Assembly (NCBI GenBank): GCA_003149065.1
Contig: QGFZ01000002.1
Coordinates: forward strand, 558,001 to 622,000
Origin: Ruminococcaceae bacterium R-25
GTDB lineage: Bacteria > Bacillota > Clostridia > Saccharofermentanales > Saccharofermentanaceae
Length of the DNA: 64,000 nucleotides
Direction: 5' to 3'
Shown here piece after piece: positions 33,779 to 42,980 of the stretch. Each line of letters starts with the position of its first letter. Positions within the stretch are counted from its first letter, which is position 1. The translations under genes and the position numbers were made by a program. The notes under the pieces were generated by a model. It did not search any database. It saw nothing but the letters and a program-made list of their open reading frames with translations, and was not told where the DNA came from.

Positions 33779-36676
33779 ATGTGGGGAAAACCTAGTCCAA
33801 TATTGAAGGAAAAACGAGGCACTTTTGGCATATTAAAAGAATACTGGCCCCAATTTCTTCTCGCTTTCCTGTTCCCGGCTCTTACGGTTCTTGCGGCTTT
33901 TGCGATTACGGGATGCTATCCATTCGGTGAGCGAACCATACTTACTGTTGATCTCTATCACCAGTATTGTCCTTTCCTGATAACTTTCAGAAATAAGGTC
34001 TTGTCAGGCGAATCACTGTTTTACAGCTGGAACGATGGCTTAGGCCAGGAGTATTTAGCCGCTTTTGCAAATTATTCAGCAAGCCCTCTTAATATTTTCT
34101 CGTTGTTCTTTACAGCTAAGACAATGCCGATATTTATCATGTTCGTAACATGTTTCCGTGCAGGTCTTGCATCTGTATTCATGCTGATGTTTCTTTCCGC
34201 CAACGACAACAAGAGGATCGACAACATTACCGTAGTGTTCAGTTCTTCTTACGCTCTTTGCGGATGGTTCATATCTTTCTTCTGGAACATTATGTGGTGT
34301 GATGCGGTAGTATTGCTTCCGCTTATTGCTCTGGGATTGAGAAGGCTTTTCATTGACCACAAATACGGGCTCTATACGGTTACGCTTGCCATTGCGATCG
34401 TGAGCAATTATTACGCAGGCTATTTTATCTGCCTTTTCATGGTATTCTTTGCTCCAGCATATTATCTTTGCCTCTTTTCCCGCGAAAAGCCCAAGGGTGA
34501 CCCCGGAAGGCTCTGCTTTAAGACATTTATCGGTTCTGCTGTCCGTTTTGCATTTTCGAGCATTCTCGCAGCAGGAGCTTCTGCTGCCCTTACCGTCCCG
34601 ACTTATCTTATCCTTAAGAACTGTTCTGCTACGGGCGATACTCTTAAGCCGGATTATTCTCTTCAGAATAACCTTTTTGACTTTTTCGGAAGGCTCATGG
34701 TTGCGGCAAATCCTAATATCAGGGACGGTATGGCAAATGTCTACAGCGGCATAGTCATCGTCCTTTTACTGCCTTTGTTCTTCCTGCTTCCGAAAAGAAC
34801 AGGCATCAAACTCAAGCATAAGATCGTATTCGGAACTCTCCTTGCAGTAATGTATCTGAGCCTTACCAACCGTACGCTCAACTTCATCTGGCACGGATTC
34901 CATTTCCCGAATCAGATCCCTTACAGAGAGTCATTCATCATGAGCTTCCTGTTGGTATTTATTGGTTTCCTTACAATCCGGAGAATAAGGAGCCTTGGCG
35001 TGAAATACATTACCGGTGCTGTCTTAAGCTCCGCAGCTTTCCTTGTTCTATATGAAAAGTTCGGAACGGGAAATGAGGGCTATCTCCAGATCGGTGTAAC
35101 GCTACTTTTCCTCATTATCCAGGGTGCGGCTCTCCATACTGTAAGCAACATCAATGTCAGAAAGAGCGAATTCTTCCTTGAGACTCTTCTTACTGTCACC
35201 ATGATGTTCGAGATGTTTGCCGCATCACTTATCTCTATCGGCCTTGTTGCTAAACATGAAGGATTTACGGCATATAAGCCTTATGGAAAAAACTATCAGG
35301 AAGTAGCTTCTTATGTAAATTCGGTAGAGGGTACGGAAGGCCATATGAACTTTGAGCGTTCTGAACTCTTCCCGAATAATATTTGTAATCTGCAGGCCGT
35401 TTATGATGTTAAGGGTTTGTCGATATTCTCATCTACTGCCAGAGAGAGTTTTGTTAAATACATGAGAAACTATGGTTTCCATAATAACAACATTAACGGA
35501 TTGAGAAATGCCGGTCTTACACGTGTTACTGCTACACTCCTTAATGTCAGGAATCTGGTTGAGATCGACAGGACCCAGGCTGTTCCGGCACTTTTCGAAA
35601 AAGAGTATATGTATGGGGTTGTTTCTTCCTGGGGCAACAAAGATGCACTCAGCGTAGGCTATATGACAGATCCTGCTGTTATCGATTATGCACCTGATTA
35701 CGACCATAATCTCGACGTTTTCGATAAGACAAATGCGTGGGTCAGAAGCATGGGCGCATGTGACGTTTATAAGCCTGTCACGCTTATTGCAGGTGAGACA
35801 TCGGGACTTAATACGGTAGATACCAAAAGCCAGGTGATTGCATTTACGGTCTCCAATAATGTCCCGAGTAATGAATATTCATTTAACGTTACTATTGAAG
35901 ATGCTGAGATTGGATCAGATATTTATCTTTATGCAAATTCCAAAAAAGGCGGAAATGTCACTATCAAATGCGGTGAGGTAACTAAAAAATTCGAGATCAG
36001 GAGTTACCAGATCATTTCATGCGGTGTGTTTGACGGTACTCCGATCGACGTTTACGTAAAATATTCAGAGTCTCCCAGTTCAAACATCACTTTATACGGA
36101 TATCAGCTCGACAGGGCTGGATATGACAATATGCTTGAAAAGTTCTCTGACGAGCAGCTCAACATAACAAAATATGACACCACTTCACTGGAAGGTCATA
36201 TTGACGTCAAGGAAGACGGTCTTTTATTCCTTTCAATCCCTTATGCAGAGGGCTGGAGTGCCGTAGTTGACGGCAAAGAAGCCGAGATCGTCCCAATCCA
36301 GGATGCCCTTATGGGAATCAGGCTTAGTCAGGGCAGTCATGATGTTGCGCTAAAGTACACTCCGGCAGGATTTAAGGCGGGTCTTCTGATCAGCGCGGCA
36401 TCTGTAGTTATGATCGTTTGTGTTATTGCTATATCTTCATTCATCAGCCAAAAGAAGAACAGCAAGGTTCAGGAAGCTCAGACAACAGCCGGAAACACAC
36501 CCGCTGCACCTGTTCAGGAAGGTTCTGCAGAAACTGTTAATAGTACGCCCGCAGAGGCTATTGAAGAAGTTCCCGTAGCGGCTGTAATGGCTGAGGCGGA
36601 TGAACCTGCCAAGTTACAGAAAGAATCCGAAAACGATGCCGGCGAAGGCGGCGCTCCGGAGGTCTCAAATGATTAA
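33779..36676 (+). CDS. YfhO family membrane protein, second copy
   Basis: This 965-residue protein has the same plan as the protein at 7227-10148. The N-terminal membrane domain has about 13 helices with the first-loop motif TVDLYHQYCPF. A large extracytoplasmic domain follows, with LFLSIPYAEGWSAVVDGKEAE, matching the YfhO-type end domain, then a final helix near residue 885. An Ala/Glu/Pro-rich cytoplasmic tail (about 905-965) is absent from the first copy. It probably transfers sugars from a lipid carrier to a surface polymer. AAAGGA lies six bases before the ATG. The next YfhO-like gene overlaps its end by eight bases. Confidence 0.85.
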   Translation: MWGKPSPILKEKRGTFGILKEYWPQFLLAFLFPALTVLAAFAITGCYPFGERTILTVDLYHQYCPFLITFRNKVLSGESLFYSWNDGLGQEYLAAFANYSASPLNIFSLFFTAKTMPIFIMFVTCFRAGLASVFMLMFLSANDNKRIDNITVVFSSSYALCGWFISFFWNIMWCDAVVLLPLIALGLRRLFIDHKYGLYTVTLAIAIVSNYYAGYFICLFMVFFAPAYYLCLFSREKPKGDPGRLCFKTFIGSAVRFAFSSILAAGASAALTVPTYLILKNCSATGDTLKPDYSLQNNLFDFFGRLMVAANPNIRDGMANVYSGIVIVLLLPLFFLLPKRTGIKLKHKIVFGTLLAVMYLSLTNRTLNFIWHGFHFPNQIPYRESFIMSFLLVFIGFLTIRRIRSLGVKYITGAVLSSAAFLVLYEKFGTGNEGYLQIGVTLLFLIIQGAALHTVSNINVRKSEFFLETLLTVTMMFEMFAASLISIGLVAKHEGFTAYKPYGKNYQEVASYVNSVEGTEGHMNFERSELFPNNICNLQAVYDVKGLSIFSSTARESFVKYMRNYGFHNNNINGLRNAGLTRVTATLLNVRNLVEIDRTQAVPALFEKEYMYGVVSSWGNKDALSVGYMTDPAVIDYAPDYDHNLDVFDKTNAWVRSMGACDVYKPVTLIAGETSGLNTVDTKSQVIAFTVSNNVPSNEYSFNVTIEDAEIGSDIYLYANSKKGGNVTIKCGEVTKKFEIRSYQIISCGVFDGTPIDVYVKYSESPSSNITLYGYQLDRAGYDNMLEKFSDEQLNITKYDTTSLEGHIDVKEDGLLFLSIPYAEGWSAVVDGKEAEIVPIQDALMGIRLSQGSHDVALKYTPAGFKAGLLISAASVVMIVCVIAISSFISQKKNSKVQEAQTTAGNTPAAPVQEGSAETVNSTPAEAIEEVPVAAVMAEADEPAKLQKESENDAGEGGAPEVSND

Positions 36677-38957
36677 TGCCAAAGGAAAGACTGATAGCCT
36701 TAAAGGTGTCATTATCTGTTTCCTCGCTGCTGTCCTGATAGCAGTAGGAGCTTATTATGCAGGTCTTAAGATCGAACCCGGAAAGGTATTGCCTACAGGA
36801 ATTTCGATGCGTTCAGGCATGATGAGCGACAACATTATCTACGGCATAGATCTCGCATTGGATGATGTCGATCTGATCAGAAACGGCAATGCCGGTGCTG
36901 ATCTTTGGAGACTTCTTACCTTCGTTCATATGGACCTGTTCTTCTATATGGCTTTGCTGCTGCCTAAGGCAGCTGCCAAAGCGGTCCTCATGACCGGTTA
37001 TTTTGTAAGATTCGGTCTCGTTGCTGCTGCCATGTACTATTTCATGTCAGAGCACCTGAAGCTGACCAGAATGTTTTCAGGCCTTCTGGCAGCCCTTTAT
37101 GCATTTTCAACGCAGATAGTATTTACGGCACAGCTGCCGGAGATAATGAACATGTCTATTATGCTGCCGGTCCTAATGTCAGCTATCGATTCTTATTATA
37201 AGAAGAGAACATGGAAATCATTTTCACTGGTATGCATTGCTTCATTTTTCCTTGGAGCTTCGGGCGGCTACGGAATCATGATCGGCATGCCCGCAATAAT
37301 TTTCATCAGCCTTCTGATGTCTTTTGGTCTCTACAATACTTCCAGAATGGCAATGTCTTCATGGATAAAGGCATTGGGCAGCATCTTTACGGGTCTTGTA
37401 ATGACAGCTGCAATGTCTGTTCCGGGACTTTACATAATGTCTGTTGATGTAAATGCAGCTGACAGTTTTAAGAATGCCAAAGTCTTATATACGGTTTTTG
37501 ACGTTATAAGAGGCTCGTTCATGCTCCGCTCCGGAAGCATCGTCATGAACTCTGCTCCGGTATTTTATGTCGGAATCCTGACACTCGTTGCCATTGTCGC
37601 ATTTGCATTAAATGAGACGATCCCTTTAAGGCTTAAAGTAGCTTCTGCGGTCATCACATCTGTTTTCTATATCACATGCTGCTCTTCATTTGTTAACGAG
37701 ATGATCAGTATTTTCGGCGCATCACCGCTCCTTTCCTCTTCAAGACTTATCTGCCTTGAGATCCTGCTCTTCTTTATTGCGGGAATAGGCCTTAAGAACA
37801 TTAAGGGGCTTACGAGGGGCGAACATATTGCAACCTGCCTTATTCCTCTCGGCATCCTTGTCATGACAAATAATTCCTCTGCAGGAACGACGCTTGCGAG
37901 CCCGATCCGGATTTCCACATTTATTGCAGTGATCGTGGAATCTTCCCTGGTCTATGCCGTCGCAAAAGACAAGCTGACAAACAAAGCCAAGATCGTGATA
38001 TTTGTTCTCTTATATGCTTTTATTGGAGTAAATACTTCTTTTACCATGTTCAACAACACGATCACCCAATCGACCGTTGAAGAGTATTTTGTACCTGATT
38101 ACGGTGAAGGTAAGACAGAGACCCTTATATTGGACGAAGGCTTTGACCTTCCTGCTGTTAACAGCGGAAGCGATTACCAGGTGGTTAATGCCGATCTTGG
38201 CATTTTCGATTTCGAAGGCTCATCCATAGACGGCATCAATTTTATCTCGAACAGCATTACCGGCGAGGACCTTTTCGAAGAGATCTACATTACTCCTTCA
38301 CTTGACCAGGATATCATCCTGAAGGGGGCTGACCGATTCGGACTTGATATGGGCACGACCGCCATTTCATTCGATCCGTTCGATGTTAATCCCGGTGAAA
38401 GATTGTTCGTCTATTGTACTGCGATGGAAGGAGCTTCCTTTAAGATCCGTTCTTCAAACGGCGATAGCGAGAGATTCTTCACAGGTCCTTTCCTTACGGA
38501 ACTGAATGAAGGTGCGGGCGAAGTAAAACTCGAGTTCCTGATAGATTCCGAAGGCGAAGAGGTCTGCTATATATCTTTATACAGACTTAATGAAAATGCC
38601 CTTAATGTCATCAAGCAGTATTCTGGCAAGGCAGGCACCACAAAGTTTTCTATCGGAAGCAAGATCTCTGAAGGCACGAACACTCTTATCCTGCCTTATG
38701 CCTTTGATGATTCGAAGGTAAAGATCAACGGCAAATACCGTGAATCATTTGATTTCTACGGAAAGCATGCCTGTGTTTTCGAAAATGACGGTGACAGGAC
38801 AATTGAGGTTACGATCGAGCACAAGGATACGGGAATCGTCCCGGGTGTCCTGATAAGCGTAATAGCAGTATTGTGTTTTGTCGCAATTCCTCTATCCCAA
38901 ATGTATAATAAAAAGAAGACAGTAACCGGCGAAGGGAACAATACGGATGTTAAGTAA
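36669..38957 (+). CDS. Divergent, shorter YfhO-like membrane protein
   Basis: This 762-residue protein has about 12 membrane helices to residue ~470, an extracytoplasmic beta-rich part (about 480-725) and a last helix near residue 735. It lacks the DLxxQY motif seen in the two other copies; the equivalent loop reads MMSDNIIYGIDLALDDVDL. It may therefore have a different acceptor or have lost activity. ATG at 36669 has GGAGGTC five bases before it, inside the end of the upstream gene, and overlaps it by eight bases, so the two are translated together. The exonuclease gene overlaps its end by 11 bases. Confidence 0.75.
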   Translation: MINAKGKTDSLKGVIICFLAAVLIAVGAYYAGLKIEPGKVLPTGISMRSGMMSDNIIYGIDLALDDVDLIRNGNAGADLWRLLTFVHMDLFFYMALLLPKAAAKAVLMTGYFVRFGLVAAAMYYFMSEHLKLTRMFSGLLAALYAFSTQIVFTAQLPEIMNMSIMLPVLMSAIDSYYKKRTWKSFSLVCIASFFLGASGGYGIMIGMPAIIFISLLMSFGLYNTSRMAMSSWIKALGSIFTGLVMTAAMSVPGLYIMSVDVNAADSFKNAKVLYTVFDVIRGSFMLRSGSIVMNSAPVFYVGILTLVAIVAFALNETIPLRLKVASAVITSVFYITCCSSFVNEMISIFGASPLLSSSRLICLEILLFFIAGIGLKNIKGLTRGEHIATCLIPLGILVMTNNSSAGTTLASPIRISTFIAVIVESSLVYAVAKDKLTNKAKIVIFVLLYAFIGVNTSFTMFNNTITQSTVEEYFVPDYGEGKTETLILDEGFDLPAVNSGSDYQVVNADLGIFDFEGSSIDGINFISNSITGEDLFEEIYITPSLDQDIILKGADRFGLDMGTTAISFDPFDVNPGERLFVYCTAMEGASFKIRSSNGDSERFFTGPFLTELNEGAGEVKLEFLIDSEGEEVCYISLYRLNENALNVIKQYSGKAGTTKFSIGSKISEGTNTLILPYAFDDSKVKINGKYRESFDFYGKHACVFENDGDRTIEVTIEHKDTGIVPGVLISVIAVLCFVAIPLSQMYNKKKTVTGEGNNTDVK

Positions 38958-39936
38958 GAAGATAACAGACGGCACGGAATTTGTGGTTTTTGATATGGAA
39001 TGGAACCAGCCGATGCCGGGCAAGGAATATCCCTTTGACGTAAGCAAGCTGACAGGAGAGATCATCGAGATCGGCGCTTTTAAGTATGTTTACGATAATG
39101 GCGAACTGCTTTATAAAGCTTCTTTTTCTGCAGATATCGCTCCGGTCAAATATACGAAGCTCCACTATCATGTAAAAAAGGTTACCCATAAAAAGAATTC
39201 CGATCTTCTTAACGGTGAGCCATTCAAGGATGTATACACGAGATTTCGGGCATTCTGCGGCGATGCCATCTTAGTCGGCTGGGGAAGCTCAGATCCTTCC
39301 ATGCTCAAGATGAACCTTGAGTTCTTCGGTATGGACAAAGAATTGGGATTATTCTTCCTTGATCTTCAGCCGATCTTCTCTCTCTTTGCAGGCCTTCAGG
39401 GAACACAAAGGAGTGTAGAAGCAGCGGTAGATTTTTATAATATAGAAAAGAATGAGATATTCCACAGTGCAACAGCCGATGCCCATTATACGGGTGCGGT
39501 GTTCGAAGAGATCTTTAAACACAATAAGCCGTCAGAAGTAATTTCTGCCATATCCAGTTCATCAATAGATCCGGATGTTCCTTCGGATTTCAGCTTTGTA
39601 GGTCCTGAGTGCCTTGACAGCATAAGCGCATTTGCGACATCAAAGAATTTCATGACCAACTGCCCTTTATGCGGCAGCAAGCTCTCTGTTAAGATCCCGA
39701 GCTTCAGGATCAGGAAATCACAGTATGCTTTGCTCGAGTGCAGGGAACACGGCGAGCTGTTCTCAAGAACGAGGGTCAAGAAAAACAGAGCAGGGAATCA
39801 CTATGCGGCATCAGTAATGCGCTTTGCCACACAAAACGATTACTGGCTCGTAGCTTCTAAAAAAGAAGAATTCGATCAATACGGAGAAAAGGGGAAGCCC
39901 GCCGAGAAAATTGAGGAAGATGCGAACGAAACATAG
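38947..39936 (+). CDS. DEDDh 3'-5' exonuclease with C-terminal zinc-ribbon-like part
   Basis: This 329-residue protein has an RNase T/DNA polymerase III epsilon-type domain (about residues 8-200). Its motifs are FDMEWN (first Asp and Glu), IIEIGAFKY, and HSATADAHYTGAVF (His and last Asp). A C-terminal region has CPLCGSKL and, 30 residues on, LLECREHGELF, a possible metal-binding ribbon. It may process structured RNA or DNA; the substrate is unknown. ATG at 38947 lies within the end of the YfhO-like gene, so the three genes 33779-39936 are one operon. An imperfect inverted repeat covers the stop codon. Confidence 0.85.
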   Translation: MLSKKITDGTEFVVFDMEWNQPMPGKEYPFDVSKLTGEIIEIGAFKYVYDNGELLYKASFSADIAPVKYTKLHYHVKKVTHKKNSDLLNGEPFKDVYTRFRAFCGDAILVGWGSSDPSMLKMNLEFFGMDKELGLFFLDLQPIFSLFAGLQGTQRSVEAAVDFYNIEKNEIFHSATADAHYTGAVFEEIFKHNKPSEVISAISSSSIDPDVPSDFSFVGPECLDSISAFATSKNFMTNCPLCGSKLSVKIPSFRIRKSQYALLECREHGELFSRTRVKKNRAGNHYAASVMRFATQNDYWLVASKKEEFDQYGEKGKPAEKIEEDANET

Positions 39937-39995
39937 TTTGTAAACAAAATGTTAACAAACTATGTAAAAATAGTTAGCAAAATTCGAATTTTCTG

Positions 39996-40024
39996 TTGAA
40001 ATTTGAACTGAGATGTCATAAAAT
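39996..40024 (+). promoter_or_regulatory. Promoter of the PilX-like gene
   Basis: TTGAAA (39996-40001) and TAAAAT (40019-40024) are 17 bases apart. The 12 bases around the -35 (39994-40005, TGTTGAAATTTG) recur exactly at the promoter of the second small pilin (53405-53416). Confidence 0.7.
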
Positions 40025-40116
40025 AGGCTCAGATAATTAGGTGAATTGTGCGGGGTATTCCCGCCAAACACATTAAAATAAGTAACTTAAGACCATAAAG
40101 AAGGAAGGTGCTTCTT

Positions 40117-42429
40117 ATGATTAAAAGATTAGGCAAGTCAAAGAAGAACAAGAAAGGTGCTATTCTTGTTATCGTTGTTCTCATCCTGGCACTCGCAATG
40201 ATCTTTATTGCTTCAGCTATGATGCTCACACAGGCAACAAGACGCCGCTTGTATTCAAATGCAATGCAGAGCCAGGCACGCCTTACTGTTACTGCTGCTT
40301 CCGAAGCCTTCTTAGAGGCTCTTAATATGCAGGAGATTACGGATACTGCTCTCGAAGCCTTGATTGATAAAACCCACGCATCAACCGATAAGAAGGTAAA
40401 GATGGTTGTTGAAGGTGTTCCCGGTATGTCAAGTGATGAGGACAATTGTACTTATGTAGACATATGGAAAGAACCAACAGATTCTACAATCGTATATTGT
40501 GATTTCACTACAATTATCGGCGATGAGACTGAGAACGTTCAGGTAGTTCTTAAAGCTGAGGATTCTGAGCCAGCATCTACTACTTCATTCAAAAATCAGA
40601 TCGAAGTATGCGGCGACGTTGATGTTGCCGAGTTGAAGTTTACCAGCGGTGTCGGAATGTGGAACAAAACCGAAATATCTACTCCTAGTGACAACTGTGT
40701 TGTAATGAGAGATGGTTACTATGGCAGAACAGGAGACTCGCTTATTTTCTCTGATGTCGTATTTGGTGGCTCCGCAGATATATACTTTGGTGGCGGCGAT
40801 ATATTCTATGGAAATAATATGGTTTTCCTTCAGGGCGCGCAGATGGCAGGAAGATCTTCTAATACTATAAAGAGCCCTAATATATATTTTATTGGTAAAT
40901 CCGGTAATCAGCCTGGTATGACTCTCAAGAGTGAGGGCGGTAGTGTTAATATCGACCTTTGGGGTAATGGTATTGAATCAACGAATTTTATCTTCTGTGG
41001 AAGAACAGTAGAGGACGATAGTTGGACAACAGAAGAAAAAGGCAACAAAATCGGTGGCGTAGTTAAAAAGTCGGGTGCTAATTGCTACTTTGTTGACTCT
41101 ACGGGTAATTGCCTTAAGTCTGGTGGTGTTTATGTTGAGGAACAGAACGCGCAATATAAGCAAGGTAATGACGGTAAATATACAGTAGATAATGCAGCAT
41201 ATGGTACTGATTCTAACGGTAATGCTGTTAGTGTTACCCCTAGTAACATTAAGACGAATGTTGCAAGATTCTATAAATGGGACTATTCCAAGAATTCTAC
41301 ATCAAATCCTTTCCCGACTGCATCAAAAGTCTTTAAGGAAATGGCTCCGTCCGGTTATAAAACCAGTAATGGTTCAGATAAGTATAGTTATGTAACTTAT
41401 GGCCCTAAGGACGAAACTACTGGAGTTGTCCCTGAATATCCGGCCGATACAGTAATTCCTAATGGAAAGAAGTACAATCCATATCCGGTTACAGCAGAGT
41501 ATCCGGCATATAAAATGGTTAATGGTCAGCCTGAAAAGACTCTCAACCTTGACACAGTAACATCTTCAAAGTATTTAGAGCCGGGTTTTTATTATGTAAC
41601 AGGCACAGAATATAAAAACCCTTATGACCCTAACGATAACCCTGCTGTTCGTGGTGGTGCAGAGTCATATAGAGGAGACCCTATTGTTATTGCAATCGAT
41701 GGCGATAAAGGCGGCGAATATCGTTTCTACTTTGAAGGCGGTAAGAATTTCTTGTTGAGAAATTTCATATTTGCTATTTATAATGCTGATTCAGATAAAC
41801 CAGTTCTTTTTATTCTTGAGGATGGTGCAAATGTTCAGTTCTCTCACAATAATGATAAGGTAAGTCAGCTTTGTTCATCCGGCATTCTCAGTATGCCGAA
41901 CAGACCCAATTGTACGGATAAAGATACATATGTAAAATATATTAAGGATCATACTTGGGCATCTGAGAGCAAAGTTTGGGACAATTCATATGTTGATAAG
42001 AGTGGTACGAAAATCAAGTATTCCGAGTATTATGACAGCGTACATAAACCGGCTGCTTTCCTGTTTGGTGCTAATGATAATATAGTAACTATGGGTCCAA
42101 ACGTAACATTTGAATGCTATATCGGATTATATGGCGACAACGGTGGTTTTGGTCCGATCACAGGTTCAGGCGGCGGCGGCGGTGCCAATAAAGATGAACG
42201 TCAGAATATTTATGGCCGTGTTGAGTGTTCTCGTTTCTGCACCTGGGATAATAATGTAGGTTTTACATATTTGACAGACGAATCTTCCGGCGATTTCTGT
42301 ATGCCTTATTGTCCGCAACCCGGAGCTACGGATACAAAGCCGAAGAAGAGAATAGCGAAATCCAAGTATTCTGTAGTTGACATTATCTACTATTATGGTT
42401 CTCATACAGAAGAGGAAACGGGATCCTAA
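40117..42429 (+). CDS. PilX-like minor pilin with very large exported domain
   Basis: This 770-residue protein begins like PilX/GspK-type pilins: a Lys-rich leader, then KKG followed by AILVIVVLILALAMIF and an amphipathic helix (ATRRRLYSNAMQSQARLT). The usual Glu at position +5 is absent, as is common for this class, which caps the pilus tip. The rest is exported and Gly/Asn/Ser-rich with short repeated strands (DIYFGGGDIFYGN, SPNIYFIGK, NIDLWGNG) that suggest a beta-helix, and a GSGGGGGAN stretch near residue 690. An adhesive or sensor tip is plausible. ATG at 40117 lies eight bases after AAGGAAGG; an in-frame GTG at 40108 overlaps that site. It has its own promoter and terminator and is split from the other pilus genes by a reverse operon. 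Confidence 0.75.
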   Translation: MIKRLGKSKKNKKGAILVIVVLILALAMIFIASAMMLTQATRRRLYSNAMQSQARLTVTAASEAFLEALNMQEITDTALEALIDKTHASTDKKVKMVVEGVPGMSSDEDNCTYVDIWKEPTDSTIVYCDFTTIIGDETENVQVVLKAEDSEPASTTSFKNQIEVCGDVDVAELKFTSGVGMWNKTEISTPSDNCVVMRDGYYGRTGDSLIFSDVVFGGSADIYFGGGDIFYGNNMVFLQGAQMAGRSSNTIKSPNIYFIGKSGNQPGMTLKSEGGSVNIDLWGNGIESTNFIFCGRTVEDDSWTTEEKGNKIGGVVKKSGANCYFVDSTGNCLKSGGVYVEEQNAQYKQGNDGKYTVDNAAYGTDSNGNAVSVTPSNIKTNVARFYKWDYSKNSTSNPFPTASKVFKEMAPSGYKTSNGSDKYSYVTYGPKDETTGVVPEYPADTVIPNGKKYNPYPVTAEYPAYKMVNGQPEKTLNLDTVTSSKYLEPGFYYVTGTEYKNPYDPNDNPAVRGGAESYRGDPIVIAIDGDKGGEYRFYFEGGKNFLLRNFIFAIYNADSDKPVLFILEDGANVQFSHNNDKVSQLCSSGILSMPNRPNCTDKDTYVKYIKDHTWASESKVWDNSYVDKSGTKIKYSEYYDSVHKPAAFLFGANDNIVTMGPNVTFECYIGLYGDNGGFGPITGSGGGGGANKDERQNIYGRVECSRFCTWDNNVGFTYLTDESSGDFCMPYCPQPGATDTKPKKRIAKSKYSVVDIIYYYGSHTEEETGS

Positions 42430-42462
42430 TAGCCAAGACTTAAATCAAGTTCAAACAAAATT

Positions 42463-42490
42463 AAAGGCTGCCTTGTGCAGCCTTTAGTTT
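42463..42490. terminator. Terminator between convergent PilX-like and DsrE-like genes
   Basis: A 9-bp stem AAAGGCTGC / GCAGCCTTT (42463-42471, 42477-42485) with a five-base loop is followed by AGTTTTG on the plus strand and by TAATTTTG on the minus strand. It can serve both directions. Confidence 0.85.
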
Positions 42491-42533
42491 TGAATCCGGT
42501 TAGTTAAAGATTATGAGAATAATCTGAATCTTG

Positions 42534-42980
42534 TTATTCCAAAACAAGATAATCGGGGAGATAAATAATCTCTTCAGTCATTGAAAACAACGACTGTTTA
42601 GTAAAAACAAGATTATCAGGGACTGTAATATCATAAGCATTAATGCTGTCTTCGCATGCAATAAGTATTTCAGTCTTTCCAATCAATTCGGTGAAATCTT
42701 CATGAAGCGGATTTGTATCATCAAGCAACTTTACGCCTTTATCGATCAGATAAATAACGATCGAATTGAATGATGAATTTGCAAGACTGGTAAAGAAACC
42801 GGAAAGGAGCTTGCGGCCGTGTTCTGAATCAGTTGAATAATAATCATGCTTGATAAGAACATACTTTGTCGCATTGTCTTCTTCGTTTTTTTCTGGAAGA
42901 ACCTCAAGTAATGAATCGTCTGAAAACTGCTCCAGCTGAGAATTTGAATACTCAAGACTGTTTCTTGGACTGTTGTTCAT
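42534..42980 (-). CDS. DsrE/YedF-like sulfur-relay family protein
   Basis: This 148-residue protein has a poorly conserved N-terminus (1-35) and a DsrE-like Rossmann-type domain. The pattern LSGFFTSLANSSFNSIVIYLIDKGVKLL, then LIGKTEILIACEDSINAYDI, resembles the C-terminal half of YedF, with a single Cys in the expected loop. YedF-like proteins are linked to selenium or sulfur transfer, but no partner genes are here. ATG at 42980 has GGGAGGG upstream. It is the last gene of the yebC operon and overlaps the DUF6062 gene by 29 bases. Confidence 0.6.
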   Translation of the reverse strand: MNNSPRNSLEYSNSQLEQFSDDSLLEVLPEKNEEDNATKYVLIKHDYYSTDSEHGRKLLSGFFTSLANSSFNSIVIYLIDKGVKLLDDTNPLHEDFTELIGKTEILIACEDSINAYDITVPDNLVFTKQSLFSMTEEIIYLPDYLVLE

